Shown here in pieces: positions 17,727-28,469 of a stretch of 57,079 nt of DNA (position 1 is the stretch's first letter; each line of letters opens with the position of its first letter). The position numbers and the translations under genes were made by a program. A model generated the notes under the pieces. It saw nothing but the letters and a program-made list of their open reading frames with translations, searched no databases and was not told where the DNA came from. Location of the stretch: assembly GCA_017428545.1 (NCBI GenBank), contig JAFRQR010000004.1, forward strand, positions 1 to 57,079, read 5' to 3'. The stretch is from Clostridiales bacterium (GTDB lineage: Bacteria; Bacillota; Clostridia; Saccharofermentanales; Saccharofermentanaceae).

Positions 17727-17876
17727 AAGCAGTTAGAAAAATTAACTTATGTTATAGTCATCATCATTGCAATTCTTGTCGCGCTGGCGCTCGCATTTAG
17801 GACTGCGCTGGCAAAATATTCCAGTTCCGTTATGGACTATGTTTTCGATGAAGGTAAAGTTATTGGCCAGATCTAA
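17724..17876 (+). CDS. Small single-pass membrane protein
   Basis: A 50-residue protein: MKQLEKLT, then a hydrophobic helix (YVIVIIIAILVALALAF) and a short hydrophilic tail ending DEGKVIGQI. Small proteins of this kind are found just before DUF6382/FHA genes in clostridial Tad pilus loci. I chose ATG 17724; the frame is open back to 17640, but that part reads as non-coding. There is no good ribosome site before either start, consistent with upstream host sequence having been replaced by the island. It could be pilin-like, but no Flp processing motif is visible. Confidence 0.55.
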   Translation: MKQLEKLTYVIVIIIAILVALALAFRTALAKYSSSVMDYVFDEGKVIGQI

Positions 17877-17898
17877 AGACTAAAAGCCGGGGTAAAAC

Positions 17899-19119
17899 AT
17901 GAGCACAGGATCCGATCTATCTGACTATTATGAGAACGGTCCTTTTGGACAACGTTACGTCATCCATCTGAAGAGCAAGGATGAGATCTGTCTGCACGCG
18001 CTTACTATTTTGCAGGCAGACCTCCTTCCCTGTTATCTTCCCATATACATCTCGGAAGAGGATACTGATCTTCTGATCGATGTCAGTTCATGTACGCCGC
18101 TCTCCTCGCTGACCGGAAAAGAAAAAATATATGTCCGAAGGCACTATAAAAAGCTCCTTTCTGATTTTCTCTCAGAGATCCTCCACTCTCTTGATTACGC
18201 TCTTGATCCCTGCGGCATCTGCTATCTTGAAGAAAAACTCTTTTATAACCGCATTACCGGAAAGCTCGTCTGCATTTACCTTCCGCTGAAAGCCAGAATC
18301 CAAGGCGGTTCTGTGCTGACCTCTTCCATCAAAGAGCATGGCATGGATGAACTTCTTCATATTCCGATGAAGAATAACTGGATCTCCGTTCGGGCAATGG
18401 AGAAACTATACTCTTTCTTTCGTTCTGAAGATGAGGCAGGAGCTGTGAAGTACATACAAAGCGGTCTTTGGGAGGATTCCCGCTCTCTTCCTCATGATCT
18501 GAATATGGTCTGCCGCTTATGGGGTATATTTATGATCATCTACGTGGTCTGTTCGAAGTTCATCGAGCGGGCATATGCAGGATCTTCGATCGCTTCTGTT
18601 CCGAATCTCCTTTTCATGATATGCACGATGATCGTTTTCACGCTTTTATTCCTTCACCTGAAGAATGAATCCACGGAAAAGAAATCAATGGCCGAAGAAA
18701 AAGCCAGGCGGAGAAAGATACGAAACACACAGATCCTGTTTCCTTCTTCGGATACCGGTCAGGATCCTTCTCCTTCGGAGTTTTCTTCAGATCCGGTTTT
18801 GTTTCTCCGGATCAGTTCTTCTTCGAAAGCAGATCCTGATATGGATGCATTTACCGTATGGACCAATGAATTAACGATAGGATGTGACGCCGATTGCTGC
18901 GATCACTATATCGATCATTCGTCCCTTGCTCTTCGCCACTGCAGGTTCGGGCACGATGTGCAGGGATTCTTTGTGGAAGCGCTTTCCGATAAGAAAGGGA
19001 CCTATCTTAATAGAAGAAGGATCCCTTCTTCTGAAAAAGCATATCTTCAAGAAGGAGATATACTCGGGATCGGAGAATTAGAATATAAGACCCATTTTGT
19101 TCACCAAAACGGGTCGTGA
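17899..19119 (+). CDS. DUF6382 and FHA domain membrane protein
   Basis: A 406-residue protein. The first 170 residues match the DUF6382 plan (YVIHLKSKDE, LLPCYLPIY, IDVSSCTPLSSL, then LDPCGICYL). Two membrane helices lie near 210-255. The C-terminal 95 residues form a forkhead-associated domain, a phosphothreonine reader (LTIGCDADC, HSSLALRHCRF, GTYLNRRRI). Such proteins accompany Tad/Flp pilus assembly genes in Clostridia and probably sense phosphorylation at the membrane. It follows the small membrane protein by 22 nt. Its stop codon directly abuts the stop of atpC on the other strand, leaving no room for a terminator between them. Confidence 0.8.
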   Translation: MSTGSDLSDYYENGPFGQRYVIHLKSKDEICLHALTILQADLLPCYLPIYISEEDTDLLIDVSSCTPLSSLTGKEKIYVRRHYKKLLSDFLSEILHSLDYALDPCGICYLEEKLFYNRITGKLVCIYLPLKARIQGGSVLTSSIKEHGMDELLHIPMKNNWISVRAMEKLYSFFRSEDEAGAVKYIQSGLWEDSRSLPHDLNMVCRLWGIFMIIYVVCSKFIERAYAGSSIASVPNLLFMICTMIVFTLLFLHLKNESTEKKSMAEEKARRRKIRNTQILFPSSDTGQDPSPSEFSSDPVLFLRISSSSKADPDMDAFTVWTNELTIGCDADCCDHYIDHSSLALRHCRFGHDVQGFFVEALSDKKGTYLNRRRIPSSEKAYLQEGDILGIGELEYKTHFVHQNGS

Positions 19120-19581
19120 TCACTGATCGAGATGCTTCTTTTTGTCGTTTTTCCACTCGGCGGAGACCGCGAGTCTGGTCTTCGCCCTCTTTATGGCGTG
19201 ACGGGCGTAAAGGCGCTGTTCTTCGGTACTTGTAACACTGTTATATCGTGCCTGGGCACGTTCGAGAGCCGATTTTGCTCGTTCGGTATCGATCTCCGAA
19301 GGCCATTCAGCCGCATTACAGACGATGATGACAGCGTGCTGGCCGATCTCGGCAAATCCCTCCGAGATGGCAAATGTCTGCGACTCGCCGTCGCATTCAA
19401 AACGGGCGATTCCGGGAGTAACGGCAATTACCAAAGGAGCATGACCGGGCATGATGCCGTACTGGCCATCCAGAGTAGGAATGACGATACGCTCGATCCG
19501 TCCCTCGTAAAATACTTCGTAGGGATTGACCACTTCGAGCGTCATCTTTTTCTTAATTGTCTGGTCCTTAGAATCCGCCAT
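19120..19581 (-). CDS. atpC: ATP synthase F1 epsilon subunit
   Basis: A 153-residue epsilon subunit of F1, part of the central stalk and an inhibitor of ATP hydrolysis. The N-terminal beta-sandwich has VVNPYEVFYEG and GQYGIMPGHAPLV, and the C-terminal helical hairpin starts near ERAKSALERAQARY. It is slightly longer than usual (130-140) because of a lysine-rich tail. It ends the operon, 8 nt after atpD. Transcription here runs into the DUF6382 gene coming the other way. Confidence 0.97.
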   Translation of the reverse strand: MADSKDQTIKKKMTLEVVNPYEVFYEGRIERIVIPTLDGQYGIMPGHAPLVIAVTPGIARFECDGESQTFAISEGFAEIGQHAVIIVCNAAEWPSEIDTERAKSALERAQARYNSVTSTEEQRLYARHAIKRAKTRLAVSAEWKNDKKKHLDQ

Positions 19582-19589
19582 AGTTCTCC

Positions 19590-20990
<1,401 letters not shown>

Positions 20991-21923
20991 TTATTCTACT
21001 TGACTGGCACCGTTCACGATCTCATTAAGTTCGTTCGTGATACGTGCCTGACGGGCGCGGTTGCTCTCGATCGTCAGTTTCTTCATCATTTCATCCGCGT
21101 TTCTGTTCGCGTTATCCATCGCCTGCATACGGGCGGTCTGCTCGCATGCAAAAGCTTCTACCATCGCACCGTACATGACCGCATTTAAGCCCGTATCGAT
21201 AAGGAACGAGAATACGGCTTCCGGATTCGGAAAGTAATCCACGCTCGATCCGGCTTCGACCGCGATTCCGGCTTCTTCCGCACCGGATGCGAAAGAGTCC
21301 TTCAGCGATTTGGTATCGATCGGCACCAGTCTTGTGATGACCGGCTTCATGCTGATCGCGGATTCCATCTTGGTGTATATCAGGTACACCAGATCGAATT
21401 CTCCGCTTAAGTACTTCGCGCGGATGATGTTCGCTACGTTTCTTGCTTCGTAATACGTCGGATCGGAGATCGGGAAGGAGAACTCCGGGTCGACGGCGTA
21501 GCCGTCTCTTTTCAGTTTCTCTCCGCCGATATGACCGAAGACATAAAGCTTATATTCTGTCTTAACGTTCTTCTTGGCATTTTCCAGGATCTTCTTCTGG
21601 ATATGCTCTTCGGCGATCTTAACGATATTGTTGTTGTAGGCGCCTGCAAGTCCCTGATCACCCGTCAGCACAAAATAAGCGATCTTCCATGTGCTTCCTG
21701 TCTTGTGCTCACGCATGGTAAGAAAAGGATTGTCGAGATCCTTCGCGTTATTGCGAAGCTCCATCAGGCTCTCCGCGCAAAGCGTGAAGAACGGGCTGAC
21801 CATCTCGTGCTGCATCTTGGATTTACGCATCTTAGATGCGCTGACCAGCTGCATGGCATGGGTCATCTGGGAAATATCATTGACACTTTTGATGCGCTTT
21901 TTGATATCGTTAAGACTCTCCAT
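20991..21923 (-). CDS. atpG: ATP synthase F1 gamma subunit
   Basis: The central rotor shaft, 310 residues (usual 280-300). The N-terminal helix (NDIKKRIKSVNDISQMTHAMQLVSASKM, read in parts) and the C-terminal coil ending NRARQARITNELNEIV are typical, as is GDQGLAGAYNN in the middle. It begins 5 nt after the delta-alpha fusion gene. Confidence 0.97.
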   Translation of the reverse strand: MESLNDIKKRIKSVNDISQMTHAMQLVSASKMRKSKMQHEMVSPFFTLCAESLMELRNNAKDLDNPFLTMREHKTGSTWKIAYFVLTGDQGLAGAYNNNIVKIAEEHIQKKILENAKKNVKTEYKLYVFGHIGGEKLKRDGYAVDPEFSFPISDPTYYEARNVANIIRAKYLSGEFDLVYLIYTKMESAISMKPVITRLVPIDTKSLKDSFASGAEEAGIAVEAGSSVDYFPNPEAVFSFLIDTGLNAVMYGAMVEAFACEQTARMQAMDNANRNADEMMKKLTIESNRARQARITNELNEIVNGASQVE

Positions 21924-21928
21924 GGTCC

Positions 21929-23833
21929 TTACGCCTCACGATGCTGATATTCCTTGTGCTCGGCCACGAACATCGAATGATACTCTGCTTCGAGCTCATC
22001 GATCTTCTGCTTCGTCTCATCATCCAGGACACGCGTTTCCGTGATCGTCTTCATGATCTCCGGATGCAATACGGAAACTCTCTGGAGGAATTCCGTTACG
22101 TACTGCTTCGCATCTTCCTTATCGAGGAACGTGAGCTTTTCGTTCGTTGCGAGATACAGCATAACGACCTGCTCATCCATCTGCATGGCAGAGAACTGCT
22201 CCTGCTTTAAGATCTCATTTAAGATAATGCCACGCTTTAACTGTTTCTGCGTATTCGGATCCAGATCAGAACCGAACTGGGCGAACGCCGCCATTTCACG
22301 TGCCTGGGCAAGACTGATACGCAGAGGTCCGGCAACCTTCTTCATCGCCTTAGTCTGCGCCGCACCGCCTACACGGGAAACGGAAAGACCTACGTTGATC
22401 GCAGGACGCTGACCGGAGAAGAACAGCTCGGATTCCAGATAGATCTGGCCGTCTGTGATCGAGATAACGTTCGTCGGAATATATGCGGAAATATCGCCGC
22501 TTAATGTCTCGATGATCGGAAGTGCCGTAATAGAGCCGCCGCCCATTGCATCACTTAATTTCGCAGATCTTTCAAGAAGACGCGAATGCAGATAGAAAAC
22601 ATCGCCCGGATATGCTTCACGTCCCGGCGGACGGCGAAGGAGAAGCGAGATCGCACGGTATGCCTGCGCATGTTTGGAAAGGTCATCGTAAACGATCAGG
22701 ACATCTTCGTGATCCGAATACATGAACTCTTCCGCGATCGCGCATCCCGCGTAAGGAGCGATGTACTGAAGCGATGCCGGCTGCGATGCACTTGCGGCAA
22801 CGATGACGGTATACTCCATCGCGTTATACTGTTCGAGTGTCTTTGCAACCGATACGATATTGGACATCTTCTGTCCGATCGCAACATATACGCAAAGCAC
22901 GTTCTTACCGCGCTGGTTGATGATGGTATCCAGGGCGATCGCCGTCTTACCGGTCTGACGGTCACCGATGATAAGCTCACGCTGGCCGCGTCCGATCGGT
23001 GTCATGGCATCGATCGCGGTGATACCCGTCTGCAGTGGTTCGCAGATCGGAGATCTCTGAACGATGTTCGGCGCCGGTGTTTCGATCGGTCTTCTGTTTG
23101 TGGTACGGATAATGCCCTTACCGTCGATCGGATTACCGAGCGGATCGACGACACGGCCGAGCATACCACGGCCGACGGGAACAGAAACCGTAAGGCCTGT
23201 TCTGTGGCACATAACGCCTTCGACCACGTCACGGCATTCGTTCAGAAGAACGACGCCGACCTCTTCTTTTTCGAGGTTCATGGCGATACCGTAGGAGGTC
23301 TCGGAGAACATGATCAATTCACTTGCCATACAGTTCTCAAGGCCGCTGACTTTAGCAACGCCGTCAGAAACCGACAGTACCTTACCGACCTGCTCGACTT
23401 CGGTAGCCTTGGCAAAATCGGTGAGGATCTTTTCTCTCTTTTGTGCCTGCTCAGGGGACTCACCTTCCCAAAGATCATCATTCTCGAAAAGCATCGCCGG
23501 GCTTTCTTTAAAGTCGGCAAGCGATTCGGAAAGGGATCTGTGGATCTCGGAAGCATCGTCAATATCTTCAGGCGCCTTTTCATCGCCGCGGTCCGTTTTG
23601 AGGTGGCGAGCGATACGTGAAAGCTGGCCTGCGACACTGTAGTCGTATTTCGTGCCCTGGGCAAAGATAACGTAACCGCCGATCAGGGACGTATCCGTCT
23701 CCTGCTCGATGGTGTATCCCTGTATTTGAAGGTGTTCCGCAAAACGGCGTGCGATAAGCGCCACTTTCTCCGGCGGCATATCGTCATTTGCGGTAACGAT
23801 CCTTATGACTTCAAAACCACTGTTATTAATCAC
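21929..23833 (-). CDS. atpA: ATP synthase delta C-terminal domain fused to alpha subunit
   Basis: A 634-residue protein. Residues 1-80 match the C-terminal domain of subunit delta: [29 protein letters not shown] (47-56), DYSV (64-67), SRIARHL. Residues 81-121 are an acidic linker. From about 122 the chain is a full alpha subunit with [23 protein letters not shown] and Walker A GDRQTGKT at 290-297, offset 121 from E. coli alpha. The start is GTG with an AGAGGTG site, 8 nt inside the end of atpF. The N-terminal six-helix domain of delta, which normally grips the alpha N-termini, is encoded nowhere in the operon. Three alpha chains would bring three delta domains per enzyme where one is usual. 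Confidence 0.93.
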   Translation of the reverse strand: MINNSGFEVIRIVTANDDMPPEKVALIARRFAEHLQIQGYTIEQETDTSLIGGYVIFAQGTKYDYSVAGQLSRIARHLKTDRGDEKAPEDIDDASEIHRSLSESLADFKESPAMLFENDDLWEGESPEQAQKREKILTDFAKATEVEQVGKVLSVSDGVAKVSGLENCMASELIMFSETSYGIAMNLEKEEVGVVLLNECRDVVEGVMCHRTGLTVSVPVGRGMLGRVVDPLGNPIDGKGIIRTTNRRPIETPAPNIVQRSPICEPLQTGITAIDAMTPIGRGQRELIIGDRQTGKTAIALDTIINQRGKNVLCVYVAIGQKMSNIVSVAKTLEQYNAMEYTVIVAASASQPASLQYIAPYAGCAIAEEFMYSDHEDVLIVYDDLSKHAQAYRAISLLLRRPPGREAYPGDVFYLHSRLLERSAKLSDAMGGGSITALPIIETLSGDISAYIPTNVISITDGQIYLESELFFSGQRPAINVGLSVSRVGGAAQTKAMKKVAGPLRISLAQAREMAAFAQFGSDLDPNTQKQLKRGIILNEILKQEQFSAMQMDEQVVMLYLATNEKLTFLDKEDAKQYVTEFLQRVSVLHPEIMKTITETRVLDDETKQKIDELEAEYHSMFVAEHKEYQHREA

Positions 23834-24440
23834 CGGTCTTCACCTCTGACGAAGAAAGCTCCTGAAGTGCTTTTTCACGAAGAGCCGCTTCATCGGCGCC
23901 CTTCTCGGATCCGGCCAGTACGCGGCCTGCGATCGAAACGGCAAGGTCTGCGACCTCGTCCTTCATCTCTTCCAGCATAGCTTTTCTGGTGCCCTTGGCA
24001 TCTTCCTCTGCACGGTCACGGATATCCTGCGCTTCTTTTTTCGCAGTAACGATGATCGTCTCAGACTGTTTCTCCGCCTGCGTTCTGGCATCGGCGATCA
24101 GCTGCATGGCTTCTTCGTGGGAAGCATCCATACGTCTTGTGGCTTCGTCCAGTTTCTCTTCCGCCTGCTTCTCTTTTTCCTCAGCATCCGTGATCTGTTT
24201 GCTGATGGATTCCTTTCTTGCCTTCATGACTTTCATCAGAGGCTTAAAGAGCGCAAACTTTAAGATCAGGTAGGCGACCAGAAGATTGATGATCGTCGCA
24301 ATACCCGTCACCAGATATCCCGCAAACTGATCCGGGGACAGAAGCGAACTTTTCTCTTCCACATCCTCCGCCAGACGGACGATCGAGGAGGAAAGACCCG
24401 AAAGATTCGCTATAGAAAGCATCTTAAATGCAAACAACAT
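23826..24440 (-). CDS. atpF: ATP synthase F0 b subunit
   Basis: The peripheral-stalk subunit, 204 residues. A membrane helix near residues 43-66 ([17 protein letters not shown]) is followed by [16 protein letters not shown] and a long charged helix ending [13 protein letters not shown], the usual b ending plus a 30-residue tail. The N-terminus is about 35 residues longer than usual. In other enzymes the C-terminal end binds the delta C-terminal domain, which here sits on alpha. It starts at ATG behind GAGGTG. Confidence 0.95.
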   Translation of the reverse strand: MLFAFKMLSIANLSGLSSSIVRLAEDVEEKSSLLSPDQFAGYLVTGIATIINLLVAYLILKFALFKPLMKVMKARKESISKQITDAEEKEKQAEEKLDEATRRMDASHEEAMQLIADARTQAEKQSETIIVTAKKEAQDIRDRAEEDAKGTRKAMLEEMKDEVADLAVSIAGRVLAGSEKGADEAALREKALQELSSSEVKTGD

Positions 24441-24459
24441 TTCTTTTCACCTCGACATA

Positions 24460-24726
24460 TCAGACCGTAAAGATCAAAAGCAAACTTACAACGAGCGAAT
24501 AGATGGCAACAGACTCCATGAATACGATCGCGATCAGAAGCAGTGTCTGAAGCTTACTGTACATTTCCGGCTGTCTTGCAGCACCTTCGAGTGCACGTCC
24601 TGCCGCAGTACCGATACCGATCGTGGTACCCAGCGCACCAAGACCGATCGCAAGACCTGCACCCAGTCCGGCAAGTCCTTTTGCATCAATGGCTGCATCC
24701 AGTAAAACTCTTGATAAACTAAACAT
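24460..24726 (-). CDS. atpE: ATP synthase F0 c subunit
   Basis: The ring-forming proteolipid, 88 residues, two membrane helices joined by the polar loop GAARQPE. Helix 2 carries the ion-binding carboxylate in [12 protein letters not shown], a glutamate followed by Ser, with Tyr four further on, as in sodium-binding rings. The helix-1 glutamine that completes sodium sites is isoleucine here ([11 protein letters not shown]). The coupling ion therefore cannot be settled from sequence; protons seem somewhat likelier. Confidence 0.96.
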   Translation of the reverse strand: MFSLSRVLLDAAIDAKGLAGLGAGLAIGLGALGTTIGIGTAAGRALEGAARQPEMYSKLQTLLLIAIVFMESVAIYSLVVSLLLIFTV

Positions 24727-24747
24727 CTTCTCTTCCTCCTGTTATCT

Positions 24748-25635
24748 TTAGGCTGCGCTTCCGGCCTGAGATGAAGCCTCGGCAGCACTCTTTTCTGCTA
24801 TCAGTTTTTCCTTCAGTTTCTTCTTTTCTTCATTTCTCTCATGCGTCGCGTGTGCACTCTCAACGACTTCTCCGATGTAGGAGATGGTCAGGTAGCAGAA
24901 TACGACGGCCTGCAGGATTCCGTCCATTAAGTCGAACCACAGGCTGAACGCACCCGGCACGATGATCGGGCATACGATACTTAAAAACTCCATCAGGATA
25001 AACGCACCGAATACGTTACCGAAAAGACGGAGTGCAAGAGAGATCGGTTTGATGAAAAAGTCGATGATCTTAAAGGGGATCATGAAAGGCTTCGGATCGG
25101 TAAACGATCTGCAGAAACCTTTGATTCCGACAAAGCGGATCGACATGAAGATGACGTAGATGATCGCAAAAATCGCCATAGCGAACGGGAATGCGATATT
25201 CTTCGCCGGCGGCGGGATATGGAAGATCGAGATCGTATTGCAGGAGATCAGGAAGATACCGATCGTACCGACCATCGGGATGATCGTCTCGGACCGCTTT
25301 TCATTCAGTCCGTAATCTCTGCAGACACCGAACATGACATCGATCAGGGATTCCATGACCGCCTGTCTCGTGGACGGGATCTTCGATTTCTTTCCGCCCA
25401 TCCAGCAGAAAAGAAGGATACCTACCAGCATCGCGACCCAGGTAACGATGATCGCGTCCGTGATCGGGATCGTTTCTCCTGTACCGGGGAGAAATCTCTT
25501 CCACTGGAGAATCGCCGAACGGATCTCTTCACCGATATTCGCCTTACCGGTGAATACCCCGAAGAGCTCGCTCAGTTTCTCACAAAATGCTTCCCAGAAT
25601 TCAGACCACCAGGAAGCGGCAAGTACTACCATCAT
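24748..25635 (-). CDS. atpB: ATP synthase F0 a subunit
   Basis: The ion-channel subunit, 295 residues with five or six membrane helices. The essential arginine lies in ISLALRLFGNVFGAF, and the last helices contain the LQAVVFCYLTISYIGE segment. A charged Lys/Glu/Ala-rich tail of about 35 residues (EEKKKLKEKLIAEK) is longer than usual. It is the first atp gene and starts 19 nt after upp. Confidence 0.96.
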   Translation of the reverse strand: MMVVLAASWWSEFWEAFCEKLSELFGVFTGKANIGEEIRSAILQWKRFLPGTGETIPITDAIIVTWVAMLVGILLFCWMGGKKSKIPSTRQAVMESLIDVMFGVCRDYGLNEKRSETIIPMVGTIGIFLISCNTISIFHIPPPAKNIAFPFAMAIFAIIYVIFMSIRFVGIKGFCRSFTDPKPFMIPFKIIDFFIKPISLALRLFGNVFGAFILMEFLSIVCPIIVPGAFSLWFDLMDGILQAVVFCYLTISYIGEVVESAHATHERNEEKKKLKEKLIAEKSAAEASSQAGSAA

Positions 25636-25654
25636 GGCTTAACTTAATGCCTCC

Positions 25655-26284
25655 TTAGTTTGTTCCGAAGAGACGGTCACCGGCATCGCCGAGACCCGGG
25701 ATGATATAAGCGTGATCATTCAGTCTTTCGTCTTTGGCAGCGCAGAAGACAGGAACGTCCGGATGATCTTTCTGCAGTCTCTCGATTCCTTCCGGAGCGG
25801 AGATCAGGCATACGAATTTGATGTTCTTGATTCCTCTGTCCTTAAGGAACTGGATCGCAGCGGAAGAAGAACCGCCGGTTGCGAGCATCGGATCGAGAAC
25901 GATGACTTCACGTTCTGTGATGTCCTCCGGAAGCTTGCAGTAATATTCTACCGGCTTTAATGTATTCGGATCACGGTAAAGACCGATGTGTCCGACCTTG
26001 GCACTCGGGATGATGGCGAGCATGCCGTCAACCATGCCGAGACCTGCACGCAGGATCGGAACGAGCGCAACCTTCTTTCCGGCAAGTACTTTTGCCGTAG
26101 TCGTCGCAACAGGTGTCTCGATCACTTTTTCCGTCAGCGGAAGGTCACGGGTGACCTCGTAAGCCATGAGCATGGAGATCTCATGAACCAGTTCACGGAA
26201 CTCTTTTGTGGAAGTGTTCTTGTCACGGAGAATGGAGATCTTGTGCTGGATCAGCGGATGATCAAATAAGAAAAACTGTGCCAT
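25655..26284 (-). CDS. upp: Uracil phosphoribosyltransferase
   Basis: Makes UMP from uracil and PRPP, pyrimidine salvage in the cytosol. 209 residues, normal length. The PRPP loop is [15 protein letters not shown] and the uracil-binding end is [16 protein letters not shown]. Placement just ahead of the atp genes after rpiB is as in Bacillus-type genomes. Confidence 0.97.
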   Translation of the reverse strand: MAQFFLFDHPLIQHKISILRDKNTSTKEFRELVHEISMLMAYEVTRDLPLTEKVIETPVATTTAKVLAGKKVALVPILRAGLGMVDGMLAIIPSAKVGHIGLYRDPNTLKPVEYYCKLPEDITEREVIVLDPMLATGGSSSAAIQFLKDRGIKNIKFVCLISAPEGIERLQKDHPDVPVFCAAKDERLNDHAYIIPGLGDAGDRLFGTN

Positions 26285-26305
26285 AGTAATTCCTCCCGAA
26301 ATATA

Positions 26306-26758
26306 TTATTTGAAAAGCTCTTTCTCTTGTTCCTTCATATCATTTACGCGGGTCTGATGACGTCCTCCGTCAAAAGGCTCTGTCATGTATGCATCTACGA
26401 TGCCGAGCGCCAGAGAGCTGCCGACGACACGGGCGCCCATCGAAAGGACGTTGGCGTCATTGTGCTGACGGGACATTCTCGCCATATATTCGTTGGTGCA
26501 AAGAGCACAGCGGATGCCGGGGAATTTGTTGGCGACCATCGAGATACCGATGCCCGTGCCGCAGATCACGATACCGCGCTCTGCTTTTCCCTCGAGGATA
26601 TCCTTAGCGACTTTCTGGCCTGCAAGTACATAGCTGTACGGGACATCCCCTGCGGTCGCGCCGCCCTCTACTACCGTGTGACCAAGTTTTCCGAGATGCT
26701 CGACGACGATCTTACGAAGAGCATATCCTGCATGATCAGATGCAATTGTTACTACCAT
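26306..26758 (-). CDS. rpiB: Ribose-5-phosphate isomerase B
   Basis: Interconverts ribose 5-phosphate and ribulose 5-phosphate (pentose phosphate pathway). 150 residues from ATG 26758, which has an AAGGGG site; the open frame extends 37 codons further but that part overlaps proA and is unlike the family. Motifs: ASDHAGYALR at the N-terminus, the GTGIGISM anion hole, and CTNEYMARMSRQHNDANVL with the active-site residues. The sugar product feeds PRPP for the upp enzyme downstream. Confidence 0.96.
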   Translation of the reverse strand: MVVTIASDHAGYALRKIVVEHLGKLGHTVVEGGATAGDVPYSYVLAGQKVAKDILEGKAERGIVICGTGIGISMVANKFPGIRCALCTNEYMARMSRQHNDANVLSMGARVVGSSLALGIVDAYMTEPFDGGRHQTRVNDMKEQEKELFK

Positions 26759-26774
26759 CTTTACTAACCCCTTT

Positions 26775-28055
26775 TCATTTAATGTGCTTATGTGTAAATT
26801 TGCGTGCGCCGCTGGCGTAGTCCGCAACGATATTACCGTTTCCTCTGATCTTGTACTTATAGGTGACAAGACCTTCGAGACCTACAGGTCCTCTTGCGTG
26901 AAGCTTGGATGTGCTGATACCGACCTCGGCGCCGAATCCGTAGCGGAAACCGTCGGAGAAACGTGTACTGCAGTTCCAGAAAGCATTACCGGAAGAGACA
27001 CTGTTCATGAACTCCTCGGCAACCGCGGCATCCGATGTAACGATCGAATCCGTGTGTCCGGAACCGTACTTGTTGATATGTGCCACCGCTTCTTTGAGGC
27101 CGGATACGACCTTAATAGAAACCTTGTAGTCCAGATATTCGTGATGCCACTCCTCGACCGGCAAAACCTCCGGGAGGATCGCCTTGGTCTTTTCGCAGCC
27201 GTGAAGTTCGACATTCTTTTCAGAAAGCGCCTTGGCCAGGGCAGGCAGGAACGAACCTGCAATCGATTCATCCACCATGATCGTCTCGCAGGCATTACAT
27301 ACGGCCACGTACTGCGTCTTACTGTCGACGGCGATCTTAAGCGCCATGTCGGGATCGGCTTTCTCGTGGATATAAAGATGGCAGACACCATCGGCATGTC
27401 CCATGACCGGGATCGAACTGTGCTGCATGATGTACTGTACAAAAGAATTGGAACCTCTCGGGATAATAAGGTCGATGTACTGATCCAGAAGGAGCATCTC
27501 GGAAACATCGCTTCGGGTCTCCATGAGAACGATCCAGCCCTTCGGAAGTCCCGCTTCCACGGATGCCTTTTCGATCACGTCGAAAAGCGCACGGTTACTG
27601 TTAAAAGCTTCGCTTCCGCCTTTGAGGCAGCAGGCGTTACCGGACTTTAATGCCAAAGATGCGATCTGCACCAGAGCATCCGGACGGGATTCGAAGATAA
27701 TGCCGAGTACGCCGATCGGGCAGGATACACGGGTCAGGATAAGATCGTCATCAAGTTCGGTCTTCATCAGTTCACGGCCGACGGGATCCGGAAGTTCAGT
27801 CAGGCTCTTAAGTCCCGAAACAACATCATTTAACTTGTGATCGTCGAAAACGAGTCTTTTCTGAAGCGGCATCGGAAGATCTGTTTCCTTGGCATTCTTC
27901 AGATCGATTTCATTTGCGGAAAAGATCGCCTCTTTGTTTGCAATCAGCGCATCGGCTACTTTAAGCAGCGCTTTGTTCTTCACTTCCGTAGGAAGGACCG
28001 CCATGGCAAACGAGGCCTGTTTGGCTTCCATTGCGCGTGTTTCAAAATCAGTCAT
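26775..28055 (-). CDS. proA: Glutamate-5-semialdehyde dehydrogenase
   Basis: Second step of proline synthesis: NADPH-dependent reduction of glutamyl 5-phosphate. About 426 residues, usual length. The catalytic cysteine lies in VAVCNACETI, and LIIPRGSNSFVQYIM and GFGAEVGIST are family signatures. I start it at ATG 28055 (AGAAG-type site); the frame is open to TTG 28079. First gene of the proA-rpiB-upp-atp run, with a promoter just upstream. No proB is adjacent. Confidence 0.95.
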   Translation of the reverse strand: MTDFETRAMEAKQASFAMAVLPTEVKNKALLKVADALIANKEAIFSANEIDLKNAKETDLPMPLQKRLVFDDHKLNDVVSGLKSLTELPDPVGRELMKTELDDDLILTRVSCPIGVLGIIFESRPDALVQIASLALKSGNACCLKGGSEAFNSNRALFDVIEKASVEAGLPKGWIVLMETRSDVSEMLLLDQYIDLIIPRGSNSFVQYIMQHSSIPVMGHADGVCHLYIHEKADPDMALKIAVDSKTQYVAVCNACETIMVDESIAGSFLPALAKALSEKNVELHGCEKTKAILPEVLPVEEWHHEYLDYKVSIKVVSGLKEAVAHINKYGSGHTDSIVTSDAAVAEEFMNSVSSGNAFWNCSTRFSDGFRYGFGAEVGISTSKLHARGPVGLEGLVTYKYKIRGNGNIVADYASGARKFTHKHIK

Positions 28056-28093
28056 ACCTAAACTTCTCACTTGTCCCAATTATTATTCTCTAT

Positions 28094-28102
28094 ATTATAG
28101 CA
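28094..28102 (-). promoter_or_regulatory. Extended -10 promoter of the proA-atp operon
   Basis: On the minus strand TGCTATAAT, a perfect extended -10 element, lies about 39 bp upstream of the proA start. The -35 region is weak, as usual for extended -10 promoters. Confidence 0.65.
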
Positions 28103-28186
28103 GATAACAGTTCGTTCTGACCGAGAACTTCAAGGTTTTTTATACTTTTGTTTCGAAAACAAATGAAAGAAAATGAAAGCATGATT

Positions 28187-28275
28187 TTATCCACATTTCG
28201 GGAAGAGTTTTCCACTACTTCTTCTCTTCCGTGAACAAAAAAACCTGTGGAAAAAGTGGAAAAGTCTGTGGATAA
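28187..28275. promoter_or_regulatory. Cluster of DnaA-box sequences
   Basis: Perfect TTATCCACA at 28187-28195 (+) and 28267-28275 (-), and TTTTCCACA, fitting TTWTNCACA, at 28246-28254 (-). Near matches TTTTCCACT occur at 28208-28216 (+) and 28255-28263 (-). Five boxes in 89 bp, in an A+T-rich 414-bp intergenic region just upstream of the proA-atp promoter. The remainder of that region holds only the terminator at 28384. Confidence 0.65.
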
Positions 28276-28383
28276 CTCAAAGACAAGCCTTTTCGGAAAA
28301 CACCCCTCTCAAACGCCGATTTTTCGGGAGTGCATTTTTTGTCAAGGGGTTTTTGAAAAAACGCAGAAAGTTTTCATGACGTG

Positions 28384-28412
28384 AAAAAGCCCTGATTTCA
28401 AGGGCTTTCAGG
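28384..28412 (-). terminator. Terminator after the RlmL-like gene
   Basis: On the minus strand AAAGCCCT, a 7-nt loop, AGGGCTTT, then further T residues; about 60 nt after the stop of the gene at 28470. Confidence 0.8.
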
Positions 28413-28469
28413 GCTTGCTTTTTCGTCATTTGACATTTTCGGTGTCCGTGAGCGGTGGACTTTTATCTC

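Noticed and set aside
24460..24726. Firm call of a sodium-driven ATP synthase
   Set aside because: Glu-Ser and Tyr are present but the helix-1 Gln ligand is Ile, so the coupling ion cannot be decided.
28080..28469. Chromosomal replication origin
   Set aside because: The DnaA boxes are real, but dnaA, dnaN, rpmH and a strand switch are all missing; the site is better read as a regulatory cluster.
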